The notes: a model not told the origin generated them from the letters alone. 38,867 bases of DNA from Oscillospiraceae bacterium (GCA_031254195.1 JAIRUW010000059.1:1-38867), one strand, 5' to 3'. Positions 26,187 to 34,519 are shown, numbered from the stretch's first letter. Program-made: numbers and translations.

Positions 26187-28040
26187 TTGTCCGTTTTGCG
26201 TATGAAACTGGCCACCATCATTGGCCCGCTGCGGGATCTCGACGCGGTCTTACTGGATTGCGTCGCGGGGCATGAGTTCCATCCCGAGTCTGCCGTTTCC
26301 CTTATGAAGGAAGTCGAAGGGCTTTACCCCCTTGATTCCGCCAACCCATATCAGGATACGCTGCGCCGTACCGAGCGCTTGCTTTCGGTGCTGGGCGTCG
26401 GCGCCGGCAAAGGGGCCGCCGTTCCGGTTCTCTCCGAAGGGCCGTCCGGGAGATACCTCTCAGAGCTTGAGGCGCGCACAGAAGCCCTGCTGGCGGAGCG
26501 GGGGGAGTGCGCCGGGCGGGCGGCGGAAGCCGGGCAGCTCTGCTCACAGCTCAAAGTCTTGCGTGATGTCAATATCCCCATTGAGGGGCTTCTGCATGTC
26601 ACCTACACCAAGTTCCGCTTCGGGCGGCTCCCCCGTGACATATACAATCATTTCCTCCCTATTGTCAAAGGCTTCCCCGATGTGTTTTTCTTCACTACCG
26701 ACATCCAAAAAGAATACGTTTACGGGATGTACCTCGTCCCGCGCGCCGAAGCCGAGAGGGTTGACGCCCTGCTGGCTTCCCTCCAGTTTGAACGGATCCG
26801 CCTCTCGGACAAGCTGCGCGGCTCCAGCGAGGAAGCGGAGCAGATTGCCCGCGCCGAGCTGGAGGAAAGCCAGACCCGCATCGGTGAGATCGACCAAGAG
26901 CTGATGGATATGGCCGCGCGGGAACACGCCGCCCTCTCTGCGGCATTTCATCATACCCGCCGTTTGTCGTTGGCTTTCGAGGTGAAGCGTTACGCCGCCC
27001 GCTCCGAGGAGAGCTTTTATCTAACCGGCTGGATCCCCGAAGCGCGGATATCTGGTTTTGAGAGGGCTTTTACGCGCTGGGACGACGTCAGCCTGTTCCT
27101 GATCAACGAGGAGGAGCGGGACGCCGGGTTCACGCCACCGACTAAGCTCAACAATAACGCCCTCGTCCGCCCTTTCGAGCCGTTTGTCTCCATGTATGGT
27201 CTTCCGGCGTATAACGAGATCGACCCCACCCCCTTGGTGGCGCTCACCTATCCTTTGCTCTTCGGCGTCATGTTCGGCGACGTCGGTCACGCCGCCATTC
27301 TTCTGCTGGCGGGGCTTCTCATGTGGAAACGCAAGGGCATGTGGATAGGCAGGGTGCTGTGTTACTGCGCCGCTGGCAGCGCCTTGTTCGGGTTGATATA
27401 CGGCTGCGTGTTCGGGGACGAGCATCTGCTGCCATGGGGATTCAAAGTGCTCCATTCGAGCGGAACAATTTTCTTCATCCTTCGCGCCGCCATCTATGCG
27501 GGCGCGGCGCTGGTGGCCTTGTCGATTCTGCTCAACATCATCAACGGGATACGCCAGCGCGATTGGGAGAAAGTCGTCTTCGGCCCGGCGTCCCTGACAG
27601 GTTTTGTCTTATATTTCGGCGTCGTTTTCACCGTCTTGCCCTTTATCGGCTTCGGCTCTTCGCCTTTCCCCATCCCCGTCCTGCTCTGTATGATCGTCCT
27701 GCCCGCGCTTATCATATTTTTCAAGGGGTCTCCCGGGCTTACCGGCTTCTTTGAGCTTTTCGACGTATTTTTATCCTTTGTCACCAACACCGTCTCCTTC
27801 CTTCGCGTCGGGGCTTATGCCATCGCCCACGCCTCGCTGATGGCGGTCGTCTTCAACATCGCGCAATCGCCGGACGGGTCGCGCAGCGTCTTCGTCCTGG
27901 TTGTCGGGAACCTCATAGTCGCCGGGCTGGAGGCGGTTTTGGTCGCCATACAGGTTCTCAGGCTTCAATATTATGAGATCTTCGGGCGTTTCTTTTCCGG
28001 CGCTGGCAAACCATATAAACCATTGAATGCGGAAGAATAA
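26187..28040 (+). CDS. ntpI: V-type ATPase subunit I (a subunit)
   Basis: The stator membrane subunit carrying the ion half-channels. The 617 residues split into a soluble N-terminal half with coiled coils (to about 330) and a C-terminal half of about seven membrane helices. The essential arginine lies in SFLRVGAYAIAHASL at residue 540. The family motif PLLFGVMFGDVGHAAILLL is present. The start is a TTG at 26187, supported by an AGGGGGG ribosome binding site 5-6 bases before it; an ATG at 26202 is an alternative. It is 16 bases after subunit C. Confidence 0.95.
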   Translation: MSVLRMKLATIIGPLRDLDAVLLDCVAGHEFHPESAVSLMKEVEGLYPLDSANPYQDTLRRTERLLSVLGVGAGKGAAVPVLSEGPSGRYLSELEARTEALLAERGECAGRAAEAGQLCSQLKVLRDVNIPIEGLLHVTYTKFRFGRLPRDIYNHFLPIVKGFPDVFFFTTDIQKEYVYGMYLVPRAEAERVDALLASLQFERIRLSDKLRGSSEEAEQIARAELEESQTRIGEIDQELMDMAAREHAALSAAFHHTRRLSLAFEVKRYAARSEESFYLTGWIPEARISGFERAFTRWDDVSLFLINEEERDAGFTPPTKLNNNALVRPFEPFVSMYGLPAYNEIDPTPLVALTYPLLFGVMFGDVGHAAILLLAGLLMWKRKGMWIGRVLCYCAAGSALFGLIYGCVFGDEHLLPWGFKVLHSSGTIFFILRAAIYAGAALVALSILLNIINGIRQRDWEKVVFGPASLTGFVLYFGVVFTVLPFIGFGSSPFPIPVLLCMIVLPALIIFFKGSPGLTGFFELFDVFLSFVTNTVSFLRVGAYAIAHASLMAVVFNIAQSPDGSRSVFVLVVGNLIVAGLEAVLVAIQVLRLQYYEIFGRFFSGAGKPYKPLNAEE

Positions 28041-28061
28041 ACAAAAAAGGAGCGGCTTGTC

Positions 28062-28472
28062 ATGCAATATCTGCTCGTCCTCATCCCCGTCGCTATGCTC
28101 ATCTCCCCCCTCTATGCCATTTACCGCCGCAGGGAAAAGGGCAAATCGCCAAAGCTGGCGCTGATTTGCCAAGTCTGCGCGTTTTTCGGCGCTGTTATGA
28201 TTATAGGGCTTGTCGGAGCAAACAGCGCGCTGGCGGCAGGCGAAGGGTCAAGCGTCACCGACATGGGCTGGGGACTGATTGCGGCGGCGCTGGCCACCGG
28301 GCTGTCGGGTATCGGCGGCGGGATCGCCACGGCGGCGGCGGCGTCCGCCGCGCTGGGCGCGATTTCGGAAAACGAGAAACTGTTTGGCAAGGCGATGCTT
28401 TTTGTCGGCTTGGCCGAAGGCATCGCGCTGTACGGGCTGATCGTGGCGCTGATGATTTTAGGCAGGTTCTGA
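28062..28472 (+). CDS. ntpK: V-type ATPase subunit K (proteolipid, c-ring)
   Basis: A 136-residue ring subunit. The ion-carrying hairpin consists of two helices, about 68-92 (GLSGIGGGIATAAAASAAL) and 110-133 (FVGLAEGIALYGLIVAL), with the carboxylate Glu119. An N-terminal hydrophobic segment (about 2-20), a basic loop and a second segment ending ANSALA precede it and could be partly cleaved, as in Thermus-type c subunits. It is a single hairpin, not the duplicated form of Enterococcus NtpK. No glutamine lies in the hairpin helices, so a sodium site is not evident; proton coupling is suggested but not proven. AAAAGGAG precedes the ATG. Confidence 0.93.
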   Translation: MQYLLVLIPVAMLISPLYAIYRRREKGKSPKLALICQVCAFFGAVMIIGLVGANSALAAGEGSSVTDMGWGLIAAALATGLSGIGGGIATAAAASAALGAISENEKLFGKAMLFVGLAEGIALYGLIVALMILGRF

Positions 28473-28780
28473 TGCGTTACTTTGCCGTATCCGACAATGT
28501 CGATACCCTGACCGGCCTGCGTCTGGCGGGTATCGAGGGGTGTGTCGCGCATGACCGCAAAGAGGCGCAGGCGGCCATTTCCGGCGCTATCGCCCGCAAC
28601 GACGTTGCCGTCCTTTTGGTGACCGAGCGGCTGGCGGCGTTCTGCCCCGGCCTGCTTGACGACCTCAAGCGGCGCGGGACGCAGACCGTGGTCGTCGAGA
28701 TCCCCGACCGCCACGGCACCGGGCGCGCGCCCGATTCCATCACGCGCTATATCAGGGAATCTATTGGGGTGAAAGTATAA
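28472..28780 (+). CDS. V-type ATPase subunit F
   Basis: A 102-residue alpha/beta protein beginning MRYFAVSDNVDTLTGLRLAG, with DVAVLLVTERLAAF in the middle and VVVEIPDRHG near the end, the usual pattern of the rotor-shaft subunit F (called G in Enterococcus). The start ATG overlaps the previous stop (TGATG) and the stop overlaps the next ATG (TAATG), so it is coupled on both sides. Longer upstream readings would lie inside the subunit K gene and are not real. Confidence 0.9.
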   Translation: MRYFAVSDNVDTLTGLRLAGIEGCVAHDRKEAQAAISGAIARNDVAVLLVTERLAAFCPGLLDDLKRRGTQTVVVEIPDRHGTGRAPDSITRYIRESIGVKV

Positions 28781-29376
28781 TGGGCAGCGCGGAGGAGAAG
28801 CTCCAGCATTTCAAAGACGTCATCTTAACGGACGCGTGGCGGGAAGTTGACGCCATCAACCAAGAAATCGAGAGCGAAAGCAAAGAAGTGATGTCGGCTG
28901 CCGACGACGAGGCTTTGACCGAAGCGTTCCGGTACATCAAAGCCGAGATCGCGCATATCGAGGCCGACTGCGGGCGGCGGTTGTCACATGCCGTCATGGC
29001 CAACAAGCGCGAGATTTTCCTGCGCCGCGAGGCCATGGCCGACGAGGTGATGGCCGCTGTTCAGGAAAGGCTCGAAGCCTTCACCCAAACGCCCGGCTAT
29101 GCCGCGTATCTTGAAACGGTGCTGGCAAAACTCCTAAAGAGTTTCGACAGGGATGTCACCGTCTGCCTGCGCCCCGAGGACAGGCATTTTAGCGAAACGC
29201 TGACAAAACTCCCGACACGCCATACCGTCACGTTTTTCGACGGGACCTTTTCGCTGGGCGGGCTCGAAGTCTACTGCACACAGAGAAACCGTCACGCCGA
29301 CGCCACCTTCGACACCCGTATGCTGGAACTGCGCGAGCATTTCTCCGAAATGTTCGGCTTAAAAGTAGAGGAGTAA
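28780..29376 (+). CDS. ntpE: V-type ATPase subunit E
   Basis: A 198-residue peripheral-stalk subunit. The N-terminal half is a long charged helix (EEKLQHFKDVILTDAWREVDAI and on). The C-terminal half is globular, with VTVCLRPEDRHF and TVTFFDGTFSLGGLEVY-type strands seen in subunit E. It pairs with the G/H-like protein encoded first in the operon. The start overlaps the stop of subunit F. Only 4 bases separate its stop from ntpA, and the AGAGGAG within its last codons is the ribosome binding site of ntpA. Confidence 0.88.
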   Translation: MGSAEEKLQHFKDVILTDAWREVDAINQEIESESKEVMSAADDEALTEAFRYIKAEIAHIEADCGRRLSHAVMANKREIFLRREAMADEVMAAVQERLEAFTQTPGYAAYLETVLAKLLKSFDRDVTVCLRPEDRHFSETLTKLPTRHTVTFFDGTFSLGGLEVYCTQRNRHADATFDTRMLELREHFSEMFGLKVEE

Positions 29377-29380
29377 CATT

Positions 29381-31138
29381 ATGGACGGCTATACCATCCA
29401 TTCCGTCAACGGCCCCGTCGTCACCGCGCGGGGCGGCCAGACGCTCTCTATGCTGGAATCGGTGCGCGTGGGGCATGAGTTGCTGATGGGCGAGGTCGTG
29501 GGCATACGCGGGGAAGACGCGGTGATCCAGGTCTACGAGGATACCACCGGCCTATGTCCCGGCGATCCGGTGTCCGGCACGGGCGGCCCCCTGGCCGTAG
29601 AGCTTGGCCCCGGCTTGCTGCACAACATCTTCGACGGCGTCCTGCGCCCGCTCAACGCGCTGGAGAAGGCCTCCGGCCCCTTTATGGCGCGCGGCGTCAA
29701 CATCGGCTCTCTGGATACGGCGAAGAAATGGGACGTCAAGATCCTCGTCCGCGAGGGCGACGAGATCGTCCCCGGGACGGTATACGCTGAGTGCCGGGAG
29801 ACTGAGCTGATCACCCACCGGTGCGTATCGCGCGTCACCGGGACGGTGGTATCTGTCAAACCCGACGGGGCGTATACAGCGACAGAGCCGCTGATGGAGA
29901 TTTTATGTCCCCGTGACAAAACGGAGACGCTCACCTTGCGCCAGTTATGGCCTATCCGCACGCCCCGCCCCGTAAGGAAGAGGATGCCCATCAGCCGCCC
30001 TTTGATTACAGGGCAGCGCGTCATCGACACCCTCTTCCCGGTGGCCAAAGGGGGCTGTGCCGCCGTGCCCGGCCCGTTCGGGGCGGGCAAGACCATCACA
30101 CAGCACCAGCTGGCAAAATGGAGCGACGCGGACATCATCGTATATCTAGGCTGCGGCGAACGGGGCAACGAGATGACGCAGGTTTTGGAAGAGTTTTCGG
30201 AGCTGCTCGACCCCCGTTCCGGCAAGCCGCTGCTCGACCGCACCGTATTGCTGGCCAATACCTCCAATATGCCGGTGGCAGCGAGGGAGGCGTCGGTCTA
30301 CACCGGCATGACCGTCGCCGAGTATTACCGCGACATGGGCTACCATGTCGCCATCATGGCCGATTCCACCAGCCGCTGGGCCGAAGCGATGCGCGAGATC
30401 GCGGGGAGGCTGGAGGAGATGCCCGCTGAGGAGGGGTTCCCCGCCTACCTTCCCTCAAGGCTGGCCGAGTTTTACGAGCGGGCAGGCTATATGGTCACCC
30501 TTTCCGGCGCGGAAGGCAGCGTTACCGTCATCGGCGCGGTCTCGCCGCAGGGAGGCGACTTCTCTGAGCCGGTTACGCAGAACACCAAGCGGTTCGTGCG
30601 CGCCTTCTGGGCGCTCGACCGCCAGCTCGCCTACGCCCGGCATTTCCCCTCCGTCAACTGGATCACGTCTTACTCCGAGTATGTTGACGACCTTGAGCCG
30701 TGGTATAGGGAGCGTTTAGGTCACGGGTTTTCCGGCCTTAGGACGCGTATCTCCCGCCTGCTCTTAGAAGAGAGCAAGCTGATGGAGATCGTCAAGCTGA
30801 TCGGGGCCGACATCCTGCCCGACGACCAGAAGCTCATCATTGAGGCGGCGCGCGTCGTGCGGCTGGGCTATTTGCAGCAGAACGCCTACCATGAGACCGA
30901 CACCTATGTGCCGCTGGAGAAGCAGAAGGGCATGATGGAGGTTTATCTGTACCTCTATGACGCCGCCAAAACCCTGCTTGACCGCAGCATCCCCATCTCT
31001 CAGCTGCGCGGGACGGGCATTTTTGACGCATTGATACGCATTAAGTATGATGTGCCCAATGACAATGAGGAGTTTGTGGGCGAATACAGTAAAAAGATAG
31101 ACGACGCGATTCGGACGGTATTGGAGGCGCACCTATGA
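29381..31138 (+). CDS. ntpA: V-type ATPase catalytic subunit A
   Basis: The ATP-hydrolysing or ATP-synthesising subunit, 585 residues. Walker A is GPFGAGKTITQHQ (about residue 230-240), followed by GCGERGNEM, MADSTSRWAEAMREI and SYSEYVDDLEPWY. The non-homologous insert typical of A subunits is present before the nucleotide domain (HRCVSRVTGTVVSVKPDGAY). The normal downstream partner, subunit B, is displaced by about 0.9 kb by an AT-rich insert. Its TGA overlaps an ATG (CTATGAGG) that opens a 21-codon frame ending just before the inserted gene. Confidence 0.97.
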   Translation: MDGYTIHSVNGPVVTARGGQTLSMLESVRVGHELLMGEVVGIRGEDAVIQVYEDTTGLCPGDPVSGTGGPLAVELGPGLLHNIFDGVLRPLNALEKASGPFMARGVNIGSLDTAKKWDVKILVREGDEIVPGTVYAECRETELITHRCVSRVTGTVVSVKPDGAYTATEPLMEILCPRDKTETLTLRQLWPIRTPRPVRKRMPISRPLITGQRVIDTLFPVAKGGCAAVPGPFGAGKTITQHQLAKWSDADIIVYLGCGERGNEMTQVLEEFSELLDPRSGKPLLDRTVLLANTSNMPVAAREASVYTGMTVAEYYRDMGYHVAIMADSTSRWAEAMREIAGRLEEMPAEEGFPAYLPSRLAEFYERAGYMVTLSGAEGSVTVIGAVSPQGGDFSEPVTQNTKRFVRAFWALDRQLAYARHFPSVNWITSYSEYVDDLEPWYRERLGHGFSGLRTRISRLLLEESKLMEIVKLIGADILPDDQKLIIEAARVVRLGYLQQNAYHETDTYVPLEKQKGMMEVYLYLYDAAKTLLDRSIPISQLRGTGIFDALIRIKYDVPNDNEEFVGEYSKKIDDAIRTVLEAHL

Positions 31139-31146
31139 GGGGAATG

Positions 31147-31164
31147 CTCCCCGGGGCGTTCTGC
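31147..31164. repeat. Direct repeat, left copy, flanking the CPBP insert
   Basis: CTCCCCGGGGCGTTCTGC, 15 of 18 bases identical to 32020-32037 in the same orientation. It lies just outside the inverted repeat at 31168-31177. Confidence 0.65.
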
Positions 31165-31167
31165 AAG

Positions 31168-31177
31168 CTGCTACAGA
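31168..31177. repeat. Inverted repeat, left arm, bounding the CPBP insert
   Basis: CTGCTACAGA, the exact reverse complement of TCTGTAGCAG at 32003-32012. Between the two arms lies the AT-rich DNA with the CPBP gene. Confidence 0.65.
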
Positions 31178-31201
31178 AAATTTATATTATCAGAGGTTAA
31201 T

Positions 31202-31957
31202 ATGCAAATTGTAAAAAAAGCACTGTTAGCAAATATAGGTATTATAATTTATATTTTTTCTATAAATATTATGTTTCTATTAGGAAGAAATTTTTCTAAT
31301 ATTGAACCATCTTTAGTAAGAATAGGTATTGCCATACTAATAGGCATAATTTTGATATTGTTAAAATTAATGCCTATTGAGCAATTAAAAGGCATAGGAA
31401 ATAAGTCATTTAAAGTATATGCGTATCCCATTATATTCTCATGCCTATATCTAATAACATTTATTGCCGTATATGCTGTTACGTTTGGAACGCAACATTT
31501 TCAATTAAATACGAATATTATCTTTTCAACATTGATGTTGCTTATCGCAATTAGTCTATTTGAAGAAATCGTAGCAAGAGCTTTTTTCGTTAACTATTTT
31601 AATAAAATATTTGTTAATATGGAAAAATTTATTGTCATTAGTTCTGGCGTTGTGTTTGGAGTGGTGCATTATCTCAATTATGGCGTTTTGAATATTGACA
31701 GTATCAGCCAATGTATTTCCGCTACTTGTATCGGCGTTTTTCTTTGTGCTGTTTTTATTCGCGAGAATAGAATATTTCCAGTTATTATAATTCATACGGT
31801 TATTAATTTATCGGCGGCAATGGTATCACTTATTTACAATACGGATATAATTAGCCAAAACTATGAATCAATATGGTTTCTTCCGATTATTGTTTCCGTT
31901 TTTTCTATACCGTTTTTACCATTGGGGTTAAAACTATTAAACGAACAGTCAAGCTAA
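31202..31957 (+). CDS. CPBP-family intramembrane metalloprotease (CaaX protease-like)
   Basis: A 251-residue polytopic membrane protein with the three motifs of the CPBP/Abi family: FEEIVARAFF (E121, E122, R126), FGVVHYLNY (H156) and IIIHTVINL (H198, N202). Family members are intramembrane proteases involved in prenyl-protein processing, bacteriocin maturation or self-immunity; the substrate here is unknown. The gene is strikingly AT-rich with AT-ending codons, unlike the GC-rich V-ATPase genes around it, and separates subunits A and B, which are normally adjacent. The flanking repeats suggest arrival as a cassette. A hairpin AGAAAAT/ATTTTCT (31959-31976) follows the stop. CAGAGG lies about 6 bases before the ATG. 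Confidence 0.9.
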   Translation: MQIVKKALLANIGIIIYIFSINIMFLLGRNFSNIEPSLVRIGIAILIGIILILLKLMPIEQLKGIGNKSFKVYAYPIIFSCLYLITFIAVYAVTFGTQHFQLNTNIIFSTLMLLIAISLFEEIVARAFFVNYFNKIFVNMEKFIVISSGVVFGVVHYLNYGVLNIDSISQCISATCIGVFLCAVFIRENRIFPVIIIHTVINLSAAMVSLIYNTDIISQNYESIWFLPIIVSVFSIPFLPLGLKLLNEQSS

Positions 31958-31974
31958 CAGAAAATAAGCATTTT

Positions 31975-32009
31975 CTACAGATAGCCATCGTAGTTTGTCA
32001 AATCTGTAG
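31975..32009. repeat. Stem-loop downstream of the CPBP gene
   Basis: CTACAGAT (31975-31982) pairs with ATCTGTAG (32002-32009) around a 19-base loop. Its right arm is the same sequence as the terminal inverted repeat, so the CTACAGA word occurs three times around the insert. Confidence 0.6.
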
Positions 32010-32012
32010 CAG
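32003..32012. repeat. Inverted repeat, right arm, bounding the CPBP insert
   Basis: TCTGTAGCAG, the exact complement of 31168-31177. Confidence 0.65.
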
Positions 32013-32019
32013 TAGAACA

Positions 32020-32037
32020 CTCCCCAGAGCGTTTTGC
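32020..32037. repeat. Direct repeat, right copy, flanking the CPBP insert
   Basis: CTCCCCAGAGCGTTTTGC, 15 of 18 bases identical to 31147-31164. It lies 7 bases outside the right inverted-repeat arm and 25 bases before ntpB. Confidence 0.65.
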
Positions 32038-32062
32038 TATGTAATACGAAAGGATTGATCCT

Positions 32063-33463
32063 ATGCGTATCGACTATATCGGCCTCTCGGAGGTCAGCGG
32101 CCCGCTGATTACGCTTGACCATGTATCCGGCGTAGGGTATGACGAGATGTGCGAAATCACGTTTAGCTCGGGCAAGCGGAGGACGGGCCGCGTCATCATG
32201 CTGGAAGGCGAACGCGCGGTGGTGCAGGTCTTTGAGGGTACCCACGGCATCAGCTTGGAAAATGTGTCCACGCGCTTCACCGGCAAGCCGATGTCGCTGC
32301 CGCTCTCCCGGGAGATTTTAGGCCGCGTTTTTGACGGCGCGGGCAAGCCCATCGACGGGCTGGGCGCGGTATGCCCTCAGGAAGTGAGGAATATCAACGG
32401 CTCGGCCATCAACCCGGTCGCGAGGAAGTACCCGCGCTCCTGCATCTATACCGGCATATCCGCCATAGACGGCATGTCCACCCTGATCCGGGGGCAGAAA
32501 CTGCCCATCTTCTCCGGCGCGGGGATGCGCCACAACGAAGTGGCCGCGCAGATTGTAAAGCAGGCGCATGTGGGCGGCGACGACGGGAATTTTGCCATCG
32601 TCTTCGCCGCGATGGGCGTCAAAAATGACACCGCCGACTTTTTCCGGCGCGATTTTGAGGACGCGGGCGCGTTGCAGCGGGTCGTCATGTTCTTGAATCT
32701 GGCTTCCGACCCGATCATTGAACGTATCCTCGCCCCGCGCTGCGCGCTGACCGCCGCCGAATACCTGGCCTTTGAGCTGGGCTTCCACGTACTGGTCATT
32801 ATGACCGACATGACCTCCTATTGCGAGGCGCTGCGCGAGTTCTCCTCCTCCAAAGGCGAGATCCCCTCGCGCAAAGGCTACCCAAGCTACCTGTATTCCG
32901 ACCTCGCGTCGCTGTATGAGCGGGCCGGGATGATCGAGGGCCTGCCCGGTTCGGTGACGCAGGTACCGGTGCTGACCATGCCCAACGACGACATCACCCA
33001 CCCCATCCCCGACCTGACCGGGTATATCACCGAAGGCCAGATCGTGCTCGACCGCGATATGGACCAGTCCAAGCTCTATCCGCCCATCGCCGTCCTGCCC
33101 TCCCTCTCCCGCCTGATGAAGGACGGCATCGGCAAAGGGTTTACCCGCGAGGATCACCCGGCGCTGTCAAACCAGCTCTTTTCCTCCTATGCCAAGGTAC
33201 AGGAGGCCCGGGCGCTGGCTGGGGTCATTGGCGAGGACGAGCTGAGCGATCTTGATAAGAAGATTCTTGAATTCGGACGGATTTTTGAGGACAAGTTCGT
33301 GCGCCAGATGCCCGATGAAAACCGCACCATCGACCAGACGCTGGAGGAAGGCTGGGGCGCGCTGGCCGTCCTCCCGCCCGACGAGCTGGACCGCGTTGAC
33401 GCCGTATTGCTGAAAAAATACTATAAGCAGGACAGCGTTCCGGCGATGAGGGGTGGAATGTAA
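32063..33463 (+). CDS. ntpB: V-type ATPase subunit B
   Basis: The non-catalytic nucleotide-binding subunit, 466 residues. In place of a Walker A it has PIFSGAGMRHNEVAAQI, typical of B subunits. Other family motifs are EYLAFELGFHVLVIMTDMTSYCEALRE and GYPSYLYSDLASLYERAG. GAAAGGA lies about 9 bases before the ATG. Being cut off from ntpA by the insert, its expression depends on read-through from the upstream operon promoter or on a promoter inside the insert; none is obvious. It overlaps ntpD by TAATG. Confidence 0.97.
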   Translation: MRIDYIGLSEVSGPLITLDHVSGVGYDEMCEITFSSGKRRTGRVIMLEGERAVVQVFEGTHGISLENVSTRFTGKPMSLPLSREILGRVFDGAGKPIDGLGAVCPQEVRNINGSAINPVARKYPRSCIYTGISAIDGMSTLIRGQKLPIFSGAGMRHNEVAAQIVKQAHVGGDDGNFAIVFAAMGVKNDTADFFRRDFEDAGALQRVVMFLNLASDPIIERILAPRCALTAAEYLAFELGFHVLVIMTDMTSYCEALREFSSSKGEIPSRKGYPSYLYSDLASLYERAGMIEGLPGSVTQVPVLTMPNDDITHPIPDLTGYITEGQIVLDRDMDQSKLYPPIAVLPSLSRLMKDGIGKGFTREDHPALSNQLFSSYAKVQEARALAGVIGEDELSDLDKKILEFGRIFEDKFVRQMPDENRTIDQTLEEGWGALAVLPPDELDRVDAVLLKKYYKQDSVPAMRGGM

Positions 33464-34065
33464 TGCCCAACACGGCGCCCACCAAGGGCAACCTTATGGC
33501 GCTCAACCGCACGCTGACGCTGGCGCGGACGGGTTACGAGCTGATGGACAGAAAACGCAACATCCTCATCCGCGAGATGATGCGCCTGATCGACGCGGCG
33601 GCGGCGCTGCAAAGCCGTATCGACAGCACCTTTGCCGAAGCGTACCAAGCGCTCCAAATCGCCAACATCGCGCTCGGGACATGCCGCAGCTTGGCGGACA
33701 ACATGCCGCTCGACACGTCGGTGCAGATACGCTTCCGCAGTGTCATGGGCGTGGAAATCCCATATGTCACCGCCGACAGCGCGCCGCCCGCCGCGCCGCT
33801 GGGGTTCATTTCCACCAACTCCGATTTTGACGAGGCGGTCGCTCAGGCCTTCAAAGCCAAACGGCTTATCACCGAAATGGCCGAGGTGGAAACATCCATT
33901 TACCGGCTGGCATACGCCATCAAAAAGACGCAAAAGCGCGCAAATGCCCTGCAAAACGTCATCATCCCCGATTTAACGGCCAAAGTGAAGTTTATCACCG
34001 CCGCTTTGGAGGAAAAGGAGAGGGAGGAATTTGTTAGGATGAAAGTGATCAAAGCGCGTGGATAA
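33463..34065 (+). CDS. ntpD: V-type ATPase subunit D
   Basis: The central rotor shaft, 200 residues. It begins NTAPTKGNLMALNRTLTLARTGYELMDRKRNILIREM, the conserved N-terminus of subunit D, and ends in a long helix (VAYAIKKTQKRANALQNVIIP-like). Long coiled-coil helices at both ends are as expected. It starts in the stop of ntpB. It is the last V-ATPase gene; no clear terminator follows before the small membrane protein gene at 34186. Confidence 0.94.
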   Translation: MPNTAPTKGNLMALNRTLTLARTGYELMDRKRNILIREMMRLIDAAAALQSRIDSTFAEAYQALQIANIALGTCRSLADNMPLDTSVQIRFRSVMGVEIPYVTADSAPPAAPLGFISTNSDFDEAVAQAFKAKRLITEMAEVETSIYRLAYAIKKTQKRANALQNVIIPDLTAKVKFITAALEEKEREEFVRMKVIKARG

Positions 34066-34185
34066 AATCTCCGTTTGCATAATCACGAACAAATTGGCGA
34101 AAACTATCCGTACCGCAAGCCAATAAAACAGCGTTTGACCCGTATAGTGCGGGGAGAGGCTAACCTGTACGGAAAGGATTGCATT

Positions 34186-34395
34186 ATGGATAAGTTTGCT
34201 TTGACGCTCACCATCCTCGGCGCGCTCAATTGGGGCTTAGTCGGGATCTTCAACTTTGACGCCGTCGCGTGGATTTTCGGCGGAAGCGCCGCGGTCGGCA
34301 GCCGCATCATTTACACCGTCATCGCCCTCGCAGGCATCTGGTGTATCTCCATGCTCTTCCGCGAGCGTGACCGCAGCCGGATCGAAGATCACTAA
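34186..34395 (+). CDS. DUF378-family small membrane protein
   Basis: 69 residues: MDKFALTLTILGALNWGLVGIFNFDAVAWIFG, then a second helix IIYTVIALAGIWCISMLF. The NWGLVG motif and two helices are characteristic of DUF378 (YuzA-like) proteins, whose function is unknown. The ATG at 34186 has GGAAAGGA about 7 bases before it; longer readings have no ribosome binding site. It is 120 bases after ntpD and ends at a strong terminator, so it may be the last cistron of the V-ATPase transcript. Confidence 0.85.
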   Translation: MDKFALTLTILGALNWGLVGIFNFDAVAWIFGGSAAVGSRIIYTVIALAGIWCISMLFRERDRSRIEDH

Positions 34396-34411
34396 ATATT
34401 TTCATCATGTG

Positions 34412-34452
34412 AAGCGCCGGGGCGGCAAACAGCCGCTGTTCCGGCGCTTTTC
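34412..34452 (+). terminator. Terminator after the DUF378 gene
   Basis: Outer stem AAGCGCCGG/CCGGCGCTT (34412-34420, 34441-34449) encloses an inner stem GCGGC/GCCGC and is followed by TTCCCTTT. It separates the V-ATPase region from the fumarase operon. Confidence 0.85.
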
Positions 34453-34490
34453 CCTTTGTCTATGAACAATGTTATATTTACAATTAACTA

Positions 34491-34519
34491 TTGACTTTAC
34501 TAATGTTCAATGATATATT
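34491..34519 (+). promoter_or_regulatory. Sigma-A promoter of the DUF2089-fumarase operon
   Basis: TTGACT (34491-34496) and TATATT (34514-34519) with 17-bp spacing. Transcription would begin near 34526, about 19 bases before the start codon. Confidence 0.8.

Noticed and set aside
28166..28471. N-terminal extension of subunit F into the subunit K gene
   Set aside because: Subunit F proteins are about 100 residues and start at the MRYFAVSD equivalent; the upstream part is an out-of-frame reading of ntpK.
31873..32058. 61-residue frame overlapping the end of the CPBP gene and running to ntpB
   Set aside because: It is out of frame with the CPBP gene, has no ribosome binding site and is covered by the repeats; it is not considered a gene.
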